From: Algoriphagus marinus
GTDB taxonomy: Bacteria; Bacteroidota; Bacteroidia; Cytophagales; Cyclobacteriaceae
DNA length: 64,000 bases
Direction: 5' to 3'
Assembly: GCF_001936475.1 (NCBI RefSeq)
Contig: NZ_MSPQ01000009.1
Span: 62,001-126,000 of the forward strand
The notes below the pieces were generated by a model, which saw nothing but the letters and a program-made list of their open reading frames with translations, was not told where the DNA came from and searched no databases. Within the stretch, counting starts at the first letter, position 1. Each line of letters begins with the position of its first letter. The position numbers and the translations under genes are program-made. Shown in pieces: positions 26,030 through 35,464 of the stretch.

Positions 26030-28048
26030 ACTTTTGGATGCTTTCAAAATGTATCTTTCCAGTGGAAATCACAGCCATGCAAGGGAACGCCCGTGCTTAA
26101 TAATGGTTGTGAATTGCTTTCAAAATGTATCTTTCCAGTGGAAATCACAGCATGCTTCAGGCTGGATTACCAATCAACCGCGTTGTGAATTGCTTTCAAA
26201 ATGTATCTTTCCAGTGGAAATCACAGCCCTTTGGTGGGATTTCCGACTTTGGTGAAGGTTGTGAATTGCTTTCAAAATGTATCTTTCCAGTGGAAATCAC
26301 AGCCTTCAATATAAGGCCCTAAAATGCTTTGCGTTGTGAATTGCTTTCAAAATGTATCTTTCCAGTGGAAATCACAGCATCGAAAATTGGGTCTTTTCAC
26401 CTGGTACTGTTGTGAATTGCTTTCAAAATGTATCTTTCCAGTGGAAATCACAGCCCCATTTTGAGATCGAGATCGAGGGTCTGGTTGTGAATTGCTTTCA
26501 AAATGTATCTTTCCAGTGGAAATCACAGCATGTAGGTAATGCAGCAACTAACCTTGCGCGTTGTGAATTGCTTTCAAAATGTATCTTTCCAGTGGAAATC
26601 ACAGCAGCACTTTGACAAGCTCAACCTGCTCAATAGTTGTGAATTGCTTTCAAAATGTATCTTTCCAGTGGAAATCACAGCCTTGAGGCCGGAATCAATT
26701 TAAAGGAAGTTGTTGTGAATTGCTTTCAAAATGTATCTTTCCAGTGGAAATCACAGCGAAATTTTGGAATCCATACCGGTAACAATGGTTGTGAATTGCT
26801 TTCAAAATGTATCTTTCCAGTGGAAATCACAGCCCGGAATAAATCCAGCAATTGACAGCGCCCGTTGTGAATTGCTTTCAAAATGTATCTTTCCAGTGGA
26901 AATCACAGCAGATAGTCTGGAAGGTCTGGCAGTACGATGGTTGTGAATTGCTTTCAAAATGTATCTTTCCAGTGGAAATCACAGCGAATGGATACTGATA
27001 TGCTGTTATGCTCTCGTTGTGAATTGCTTTCAAAATGTATCTTTCCAGTGGAAATCACAGCTTTAGTTCGTCACAAATTATAAACCCCCGCGTTGTGAAT
27101 TGCTTTCAAAATGTATCTTTCCAGTGGAAATCACAGCAGAGGCTGGGTTGCACCATCAATCACGTGGGTTGTGAATTGCTTTCAAAATGTATCTTTCCAG
27201 TGGAAATCACAGCTTCGGGCAGTCGCTGTATCGCCTCCATCCCGTTGTGAATTGCTTTCAAAATGTATCTTTCCAGTGGAAATCACAGCCTGGATATTGA
27301 TTTCAAAAAAGATCATCCTGTTGTGAATTGCTTTCAAAATGTATCTTTCCAGTGGAAATCACAGCACGGCGTGCACCTCGAGCAATCCTTCATAGGTTGT
27401 GAATTGCTTTCAAAATGTATCTTTCCAGTGGAAATCACAGCTAGATCCAGGATCAGCCAAATCAGCGATTGGTTGTGAATTGCTTTCAAAATGTATCTTT
27501 CCAGTGGAAATCACAGCCTATAGCCAAGAATTTATTTGAGCCTGATAGTTGTGAATTGCTTTCAAAATGTATCTTTCCAGTGGAAATCACAGCAATAGTG
27601 CCGAAATCAAAGAGGGAGGGTAGTTGTGAATTGCTTTCAAAATGTATCTTTCCAGTGGAAATCACAGCTCTTGAATACCAGGGCAAAACCAGCTACTAGT
27701 TGTGAATTGCTTTCAAAATGTATCTTTCCAGTGGAAATCACAGCCCTCTATCGCAACAGCTCCGTGAGCTTCGAGTTGTGAATTGCTTTCAAAATGTATC
27801 TTTCCAGTGGAAATCACAGCATCCTGGACAAGCGCAAGAAGCTCCAGGAGGTTGTGAATTGCTTTCAAAATGTATCTTTCCAGTGGAAATCACAGCGAGG
27901 ATTCTTACCCCTTCTGGGAGGATCTCGTTGTGAATTGCTTTCAAAATGTATCTTTCCAGTGGAAATCACAGCGAGGATTCTTACCCCTTCTGGGAGGATC
28001 TCGTTGTGAATTGCTTTCAAAATGTATCTTTCCAGTGGAAATCACAGC
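26030..28048 (+). CRISPR. Type II-C CRISPR array, 27 repeats and 26 spacers
   Basis: The 46-bp repeat begins GTTGTGAATTGCTTTC and ends GGAAATCACAGC. Repeats start at 26030, 26106, 26182, 26258, 26333, 26409, 26484, 26560, 26636 and then every 76 bp to 27548, then 27623, 27699, 27775, 27851, 27927 and 28003. Spacers are 30 nt, except three of 29 nt after repeats 4, 6 and 21. Repeats 2-27 look identical; repeat 1 is degenerate in its first 11 bases. Spacers 25 and 26 are identical. The anti-repeat of the tracrRNA pairs with the plus strand of the repeat, so crRNAs are read rightward. Repeat positions 2-4 (TTG) and 23-30 (TATCTTTC) form a promoter-like pair separated by 18 nt. Confidence 0.98.
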
Positions 28049-28194
28049 ATACCCCACGATAAGTGGCTGGTATGCTGTTTTTTATGCTCTTTTTAGGAAA
28101 ATAAAAATTGGATCTTTTGGTGAGCAGTATCTGTGCTAACCCGGCATTTACTTTTCCAATTCACCGAGGCGGATTGGAAAAGTTTACAGAGAAT
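28049..28194. other. AT-rich array flank with a 12-bp hairpin, candidate leader
   Basis: The 146 bp between the last repeat and cas2 is AT-rich and has no gene. At 28151-28182 it holds a long hairpin: CTTTTCCAATTC pairs with GGATTGGAAAAG around an 8-nt loop, with 11 Watson-Crick pairs and one T-G wobble. No clear U tract follows on either strand, so it is not a standard terminator. The position next to the intact, recently duplicated end of the array makes this the likely integration-side flank. Confidence 0.5.
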
Positions 28195-29428
<1,234 letters not shown>

Positions 29429-29439
29429 CGGTACTTAAT

Positions 29440-32400
29440 CTAATATTCACCCACTTTTACAACTTCTCCTAAATGATCTAAACGCACCTTAACTATTTTC
29501 TCTAGAGCTTTAGTTGAATAAATATCAAAGTACGTAATACCTTTTAATTCTTTTTTTACATCCACGTTAGTTTCTAAATGATGTCTAAACCAAAAACCAG
29601 ATTTTGATAAATCCCCAAACTTCTGAACTCTAAATAAATTTGGATTTACTAATTTCCTATTCTTAGGATCTTTTAGGTCAATTTCATTTGGATCAAAGCC
29701 GGTTATATTATTGGGGAATACGAAGTATTCATTTTGCTTTAGGGTAAATAAAAATTGCCAACTTAAATTTTGATTAAAAGCCTTATCAACAATAGGCAGA
29801 CCTTGTTTCACTCTTTCCACCGCTTCGAAGAATGAAACCACTCGCTCTTGGAGATTCCCTTCTTGATCTTTGTAAATAGCGACATGGTGATTATTTCCAG
29901 TGCTTACAAAGTCTACGGGAATATGATTTCCATCTTTATCCAAGATTTTATTCCCAAAATGATCCTTTTTAAAATGCAGTGCTTCTGTGTTGGAAACTCC
30001 GCTAATTGTTACCCTTCTTATTGAAATACCTTTATCCTTATTAAGCCAAATTGGATTTTTATCTAAATCAGAAAAAGCTTTTTTTGCATCAGCCCCAAAT
30101 TCCCTTAATCTTCTAAGTAGAATTCTCTTTGTCCCGATATCTATTACCTTTTCTATTAATTTTTCGTCTTTAAAGTTTTCAGGGGTAATATCTTTACGCA
30201 TAGAAAAATCTTCTTCAAGCCAGACTAATTTCACTTTTTCAGGAAGTATTTCTGTTTTTTCAGTATTAATATAGATAGGCTTTTTGCTTGGTGAATTCTT
30301 CCCACTAAATGCTTTCAATGAATCGTTCCCGTTTTCGGAAAGTCTTTGTAGAAGAGCTTGCTTGTGTGTTGGGTTGGAGACTCTTCCAATTATCTCCAAA
30401 TCAAACTTTGCCCCAACTTTTTCCACTTTGCTAGTGTAATATTGATACTTCCCATAAACTGTTTCTTTATGCAATTGCCCCCTAGGTGTGAGTTCAACTT
30501 TAACTTTTTCTCCTTTGGCTGTTTTTGTTCTATTCTTGTTTTTGGTAACAACCTTATTTTTAGCCTTATGGGACACTAGTACACTTTCTAGATGTACTTT
30601 TGCTTGTTCTCTGAAATTTGGAATTGGCAAATTGAATATTCGTTTTTTATTCCCCCTGTCATCAATTGATATGTGTGTTTCCTTCGACTCAATCCCAATA
30701 ATATTTTTATGCAGTTTTTTGGATTCATTCTTTCGGGCATTGAGGTTATTCAAATATTGAATATGGTTGTGTTTTGTAAAGGCAACTGTCAAAGCATCCA
30801 TTGCGTGATGCCGATGATCATTTCTTTTACTCCAATCCTTGATACGTTCTTTGAAAGTTCCATCTTTCTTCTCCACCATCTCAGTCAACCCAAGCTTTTT
30901 GAACTTTTCAAAATTCAATTCTTGCATAATATTAATCAAGCCCCAATCCTCTCGAAGTTTATTAGTTACGCTACCTGTGGTAGAAAGTACAGATCGGGAT
31001 ATTTCATAGAGCATATTCTTTGCTTTTTTAGCGATATACTGACTATCCCGCAAATCGCGTTCAATAAACCCATCACCAATTTCAGTCTCCTTTTTAAGTA
31101 ATTTTTGGTATTTAGCTCTACTAATACCTTCATCTTTATTTCTTTTATTCAAATCAAAAAGACTTGATATTCTGGATTCAAAATCTTCAAGACCTTTTTC
31201 TCCAAATTTGCTTTCCAAGTAGTCGGAAGCTGTTTTATTCCCTTTATCAAGATTATCCTTTCGAAACACAACTGTCTTATTAGAAAAGCTATCGTCGAAT
31301 AATTTTGATTGAGGAATAATGTGTTCAATATCAATTTGTTTACTAAATAGTATTTCCCTTGGAATGTAGGTATCTGTATATAAGTCCTTATACCCATTGC
31401 TCTTTAACTCCTCATACAAGCGATATCTGATGATGTCATTTCGACTAGGGTTTTTTACTCCGAATTCATTTTGTAAGATTTTGAATATTTTATCATGATT
31501 GGTTTTTGCCGCATTGATGTTCGAAGTCATCTCGGCGCGCTCTTTAGCATTTTTCTTCAAGTCGCGAGCAAGCTCAATCCGTATTTCGTCGAATTTGAAA
31601 TACTCAACAATATTTCCATTTTCATCCCTTTTGCTATTCTTCTCGATCAATGCATTTACTACGTTGACCATCTGATTTAGGATTTTTTCAACTACAGGGT
31701 TACGAAGGCTATTCTTTTTAAGTATTTCTAGTTTATCCTTAAGAGGACGATTAGTAATCTCTTCTTTTGTCAATGATGATGCAGAATGCCGGTATCCTGC
31801 TAATTCACAAGCAGTACTATAATCATTCTCTTGGATGAAAGGATATATCTTTCGAATAGCTTTACTACTCAAGTTCCCGTAATCATCAGACAAAGACACA
31901 TTTGCCAATACTTGGCTGTGCGCTCTTTTAAATCCGAATTTCTTTTCCAACAACTCGTATAACTTTTCATTTCCACTAGCCGATTCATCTCCCTCATAAG
32001 AATACAGAAGATGCCAAAGTTGATAAGACAGTTGCTGTTCAAATGCTTTACCATCTAGCTCAGGATCAAAGTCCAAGATTGCTGTATCGATTTTTAAGGT
32101 ATCGAAAATCTGTTTGATCATATTTTTAATCTCAGATGCATCGATCTGTATATCATCCAATTCAATTTCGTCTTTATTAGATTTTACATCCAATAAATCC
32201 TTGACATCATATCCTTCGATATCGAGTATTTTCAGATAGGCTTCATACAAAGCTTTATTAGTTCGATTACCTTCCAAAACCGAATAATTAATTTCCCAAT
32301 CTTGATCTTTGTATCCTAATAATTCAAGTACAGTCTTTGCCGACAAATTGCCCTTTATATTCAATTCATCGAATAGATGCTTTTTTGATTCTAAATCGAA

Positions 32401-33741
32401 TTCAAATATTTCCTTGGCTTCTTCAAATAAACTGCCTTGTTGTTCATTTTTTGTTTTTCGCTTTTTACTCCCCTTTTTCTTGATTAGAACATTCTGAAGC
32501 ACCTGCCAAACCTTAAATTCTTGAAACAATGGCGAAGATTTTGGTGCTACTTTCAGCCCAATTGTTTTCTTTTTACCAGTTTCTATTTCAATTTCTTTAC
32601 TTTCAAACTCACAGAAACTAACTAATCCTTTCTGCGACTTCAGCTTTCGCTGATAAAAAATTACAATGTCTCGAATTTCTATTTTAAGCTCATCTGTTAA
32701 TTCTGGATGATGTTTTTTTTGTTCGTTCCATATTACTTCAAATTCATCCAAATAATCTTGACGGTAAAAAACCTGATTTTTTAACTGCTTATGAGGGTTT
32801 TTTAGCAATTGTTTGAACAAATATTGTCCAACAGTCTCTTTTTTGAAATAAAGCTCTTTGCTTCTATCTGAAATTGCACCTAGATATCCGCTAGAATTAT
32901 TTAGGTTGTTATTGATCTCTGTGATTACATAAGCCACTTCCTCTTTTTCTAATTGTTGAGAAACAGCTTCACTTCGCCACTTATAGGCTCGAAGTTTCTT
33001 GTCTTCTCTAGTTCCTTTATTTTCAGCCGTGTTAAACTGGTATTTAACCCAAAAAATTGCAGAAGTAGCCCTCTGCCCTTTTCCTTCCAATTCTTTCTTA
33101 AATTCGTCGGTTAAAATCTCTGGATAATATTTCCTCTGGAAAGCCCAAACCTTATCCAATTCTTCTTGCAAATCTGAACGATAAAAATCCGGGATGTGCT
33201 TTTTGCTTTCTTGAAGCATCTTATACGCAAATTGACCGGGTGAAAGCTTTTCCTCATAAAGTCTTTTAGCCACTTCCATTCCATCAATCGCTTGCCCCTC
33301 GTCTTCATTTTTAGCTTTACGACTGCTTTTGTAGCCTCTCTTTTTATTGATCGCCAAAAGTACTCTTGCCAAATCATCCTTTTCAATTCTCTCTGTAGCA
33401 GATTGAGCTCTCAATCTCCAAGTAGAATGGGTGGTGCTTTTACCATCCTCCGCGAGTTTTGTTTCTCTTGTAATGATATTGGCTTTGAATAAAGCATGAA
33501 TCAGATTAGCTCTTCTATCTTGGTATCGATCCAAATTCCTTCTAGCTCCGCGTTTCAGTGTGCGATCCGCATTTATTGTAATTGGCTTACCTTTTTCGAA
33601 ATTCGTTTGCTCATCCGTTGATAGCGGATTTACTCTAACTCCTATTTGCTTTATTGATGATTTTAAAGAGTCATCGCTTTCAATCACATGAGCGAAGCCA
33701 ATTGAAGTGGTGCCTAGGTCGAGTCCAAGAATATTTTTCAT
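29440..33741 (-). CDS. cas9: CRISPR-associated endonuclease Cas9 (type II-C)
   Basis: The protein has 1433 residues. RuvC-I is at the N terminus (ILGLDLGTTSIGFA, D8), followed by an Arg-rich bridge helix (RTLKRGARRNLDRYQDRR, about residues 60-77). A large REC lobe reaches to about residue 700. RuvC-II is IRIELARDL (E723), HNH is DIEHIIPQS (H807) with SNKTVVFRKDN, and RuvC-III is DHRHHAMDAL (D982). The C terminus carries the wedge and PAM-interacting region. All nuclease residues are present, so it should cut both strands. It is longer than the ~1000-residue II-C enzymes of Neisseria and Campylobacter but within the size known for Bacteroidota. It leads the cas9-cas1-cas2 operon; its 5' side faces the tracrRNA gene. 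Confidence 0.98.
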   Translation of the reverse strand: MKNILGLDLGTTSIGFAHVIESDDSLKSSIKQIGVRVNPLSTDEQTNFEKGKPITINADRTLKRGARRNLDRYQDRRANLIHALFKANIITRETKLAEDGKSTTHSTWRLRAQSATERIEKDDLARVLLAINKKRGYKSSRKAKNEDEGQAIDGMEVAKRLYEEKLSPGQFAYKMLQESKKHIPDFYRSDLQEELDKVWAFQRKYYPEILTDEFKKELEGKGQRATSAIFWVKYQFNTAENKGTREDKKLRAYKWRSEAVSQQLEKEEVAYVITEINNNLNNSSGYLGAISDRSKELYFKKETVGQYLFKQLLKNPHKQLKNQVFYRQDYLDEFEVIWNEQKKHHPELTDELKIEIRDIVIFYQRKLKSQKGLVSFCEFESKEIEIETGKKKTIGLKVAPKSSPLFQEFKVWQVLQNVLIKKKGSKKRKTKNEQQGSLFEEAKEIFEFDLESKKHLFDELNIKGNLSAKTVLELLGYKDQDWEINYSVLEGNRTNKALYEAYLKILDIEGYDVKDLLDVKSNKDEIELDDIQIDASEIKNMIKQIFDTLKIDTAILDFDPELDGKAFEQQLSYQLWHLLYSYEGDESASGNEKLYELLEKKFGFKRAHSQVLANVSLSDDYGNLSSKAIRKIYPFIQENDYSTACELAGYRHSASSLTKEEITNRPLKDKLEILKKNSLRNPVVEKILNQMVNVVNALIEKNSKRDENGNIVEYFKFDEIRIELARDLKKNAKERAEMTSNINAAKTNHDKIFKILQNEFGVKNPSRNDIIRYRLYEELKSNGYKDLYTDTYIPREILFSKQIDIEHIIPQSKLFDDSFSNKTVVFRKDNLDKGNKTASDYLESKFGEKGLEDFESRISSLFDLNKRNKDEGISRAKYQKLLKKETEIGDGFIERDLRDSQYIAKKAKNMLYEISRSVLSTTGSVTNKLREDWGLINIMQELNFEKFKKLGLTEMVEKKDGTFKERIKDWSKRNDHRHHAMDALTVAFTKHNHIQYLNNLNARKNESKKLHKNIIGIESKETHISIDDRGNKKRIFNLPIPNFREQAKVHLESVLVSHKAKNKVVTKNKNRTKTAKGEKVKVELTPRGQLHKETVYGKYQYYTSKVEKVGAKFDLEIIGRVSNPTHKQALLQRLSENGNDSLKAFSGKNSPSKKPIYINTEKTEILPEKVKLVWLEEDFSMRKDITPENFKDEKLIEKVIDIGTKRILLRRLREFGADAKKAFSDLDKNPIWLNKDKGISIRRVTISGVSNTEALHFKKDHFGNKILDKDGNHIPVDFVSTGNNHHVAIYKDQEGNLQERVVSFFEAVERVKQGLPIVDKAFNQNLSWQFLFTLKQNEYFVFPNNITGFDPNEIDLKDPKNRKLVNPNLFRVQKFGDLSKSGFWFRHHLETNVDVKKELKGITYFDIYSTKALEKIVKVRLDHLGEVVKVGEY

Positions 33742-33779
33742 ATTATTTTAAAAATTAAAGTTTAACCTTACATTAGAGA

Positions 33780-33862
33780 ACATTTTAAAAGCAATTCACA
33801 ATAAGGATTATTCCGTTGTGAAAACATTAAGCGCCTCGCCTTTCTGCGGGGCATTTTTTTTT
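33780..33862 (+). ncRNA. tracrRNA of the type II-C system
   Basis: Bases 33780-33801 form an anti-repeat complementary to repeat positions 2-23 with 21 of 22 Watson-Crick pairs; the one mismatch is A33787 opposite repeat C16, and 33802 adds a G-U pair to repeat position 1. Next is a GGATTATTCC nexus-like hairpin, a short CGTTGTGAAAACATTAA linker, and a terminal hairpin with a T run. The RNA runs divergent from cas9, whose start is only 38 bp away, so the two promoters share that space. The exact 5' end is not set by sequence. Confidence 0.9.
33833..33862 (+). terminator. Intrinsic terminator of tracrRNA
   Basis: GCCTCGC pairs with GCGGGGC (one T-G wobble) across CTTTCT and is followed by A and then nine T residues. 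This is a strong Rho-independent terminator and probably also the 3' stem of the tracrRNA. From its end to 34025 I see no gene or other feature, only AT-rich DNA. Confidence 0.9.
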
Positions 33863-34025
33863 GCTCAAACAATAGTCACTAAAATATTAATAGAATTTTA
33901 TATTCAAAGCAGATTTGAACTAATTTTTTTATAAACTTTTAAAGTTTTCTGACATTTGATGTCATTCAAGTAAAAAATCATGGCAAAACCCATTTTAAAG
34001 TCCTTTAGCAGATAAAATTTAGCAC

Positions 34026-34054
34026 AAAAAAAAACCGAAGGATTTTTCCTTCGG
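34026..34054 (-). terminator. Intrinsic terminator of the DUF2892 gene
   Basis: CCGAAGGA (34035-34042) and TCCTTCGG (34047-34054) form a perfect 8-bp stem with loop TTTT. On the minus strand it is followed by nine U residues, so it ends the small membrane-protein transcript 28 nt past its stop. Confidence 0.85.
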
Positions 34055-34081
34055 CTTGTTATTTTATTAAACTATGGACTG

Positions 34082-34291
34082 CTAAACCTCTCGGACCTTG
34101 CAGGTTTTTACACCTATCAATGAATAAAGTGGGCAATAGCCCAAAATTGTTGTTAATGTAAAAATTGCAGCAACAACTAACCCTATTAAGCCTAATGTTC
34201 CAGAAATTACTCCTGAAAAATACATTACCACTAAAACTGCTGCCACTACCAATCTGATTGTCCGGTCAGCATTTCCCATATTTTTTCTCAT
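34082..34291 (-). CDS. DUF2892 (YgaP-like) membrane protein
   Basis: This 69-residue protein has the DUF2892 opening NMGNADRTIRLVVAAVLVV, two membrane helices (about residues 12-30 and 35-52) and the typical YCPLYSLIGVKTCK ending. The same module forms the membrane part of rhodanese YgaP, but here it stands alone with no rhodanese domain. It is a monocistronic unit with its own terminator. Function unknown. An in-frame ATG four codons on is an alternative start. Confidence 0.8.
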   Translation of the reverse strand: MRKNMGNADRTIRLVVAAVLVVMYFSGVISGTLGLIGLVVAAIFTLTTILGYCPLYSLIGVKTCKVREV

Positions 34292-34423
34292 GACTTTTTG
34301 GTTTGGAGAATGATCAATTCACTTTTAATAATGAATAAACTTATAAATAATCAGACCATGATCTTATGATAAAAGTCAGTTAAATAATTGATTTTAAATT
34401 ATCTAAATAAATTCTCTACCAAA

Positions 34424-35464
34424 TCAATCTGCTAAAAAATATTCTGCCATCACCGCTTCTGCCGCTTTTCCTTGAGGGGTAAAATCTGGATTTCTACCAT
34501 GTGCTTCAGGATACCACTTCCAGAAAAATACGCCTGCCATCCAGGATTTTTTCCAGGCTGTTTCAAAAAATGCCTTGTAGCAAAGGGCTTGGATTTCTTC
34601 CGAAAGCTGGATTTCCTTTCGCTCATTTGGCCAAACCCAAGGCTCAATCGCTGCATCCACTGTATTGCAATAGCCAATCTCTGTGAAGAATACTGGCTTT
34701 TTAAACTTCCTTACCACTTTTTCGATCCTTGGAATATGATTCTCCCAAGACTTGGTAAGTTCACTTAAACTTGGGTTATGCGACTTGGCAAGGGGAAAAT
34801 AGGCTTGAATCCCAATGTAATCCAGTTCATCCCAAAATTTGATTTGTTCAAACTCCGTGAAATTTGCAGCATAAACCAACTTACCTGAATAGATCTTTCG
34901 GACCTGAGCAATCACTTTTCGCCAATCACTTTCCCGATGGGAAGTCTTCTCCAACTCTGTACCGATACATAGCATCGGAAACCCTTGGGCCTCGGCAAGA
35001 ATAGCATAATCCAAGATGAATCCACGGTAATTTTCAAACCAAAGTGACCAATCTTCCTCAGTCTTCATTTCAATCTCTCCCGGCCAACTGCCCCGCACCC
35101 AAAGATGTGGCTTGAGAATGTTCATCATACCCAAGGCAGAAGAGGAATCCAAGGTAGCCTTTAAGCCATTGGAGGATTCACCCCACCACATTTTTTCATT
35201 GACAGTTTGCCATTTGATCTCAGGGGAATTTACAGCACTCTGCCAACCGAAAGGAGTTTGGGAAATTGCATCAGCTCCAGTAGCTTTCAATGCTTTCAGT
35301 TCAGGACCTTCAAGCGGTGATCGAGTCCCTACCCAACAGACTCCTTTCCATTTTTCTGTTGCAATTAGAAGTTCATTTTCAGGAATAAAAACCCAAGAAA
35401 AAAACAGCAGCAACACCAAGCCCACGGAGCTGAATAAATAAGTGTTGATTCTTGGAGTTTTCAT
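34424..35464 (-). CDS. GH113-like glycoside hydrolase (TIM barrel)
   Basis: The protein has 346 residues with an N-terminal membrane anchor or signal (TYLFSSVGLVLLLFFSWVF). The barrel carries the two expected acids: E170 in CIGTELEK (proton donor) and E262 in FFTEIGYC (nucleophile), with WVRGSWPGE and IQAYFPL segments. This resembles GH113 beta-mannanase-like enzymes; many homologues in Bacteroidota have no tested activity. Its ATG overlaps the preceding stop by 4 nt, so it is the last member of a coupled operon. An envelope-glycan role is more likely than nutrition given the neighbours. Confidence 0.75.
   Translation of the reverse strand: MKTPRINTYLFSSVGLVLLLFFSWVFIPENELLIATEKWKGVCWVGTRSPLEGPELKALKATGADAISQTPFGWQSAVNSPEIKWQTVNEKMWWGESSNGLKATLDSSSALGMMNILKPHLWVRGSWPGEIEMKTEEDWSLWFENYRGFILDYAILAEAQGFPMLCIGTELEKTSHRESDWRKVIAQVRKIYSGKLVYAANFTEFEQIKFWDELDYIGIQAYFPLAKSHNPSLSELTKSWENHIPRIEKVVRKFKKPVFFTEIGYCNTVDAAIEPWVWPNERKEIQLSEEIQALCYKAFFETAWKKSWMAGVFFWKWYPEAHGRNPDFTPQGKAAEAVMAEYFLAD

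Noticed and set aside
26986..28090. Similarity between spacer 13 (ATGCTGTTATGCTCT) and the array's right flank (ATGCTGTTTTTTATGCTCT)
   Set aside because: The match is short, gapped and AT-rich; it is more likely chance than a spacer derived from the flank.
26034..28139. Many open frames of 65-89 residues across the CRISPR array, all with MYLSSGNHS or CELLSKCIFPVEIT strings
   Set aside because: They are translations of the 46-bp repeat, which has no stop in several frames; they are not genes.
29987..33492. Several antisense frames within cas9, up to 142 residues
   Set aside because: They are hydrophobic or low-complexity shadows of an AT-rich coding strand, and every Cas9 motif is intact on the other strand.
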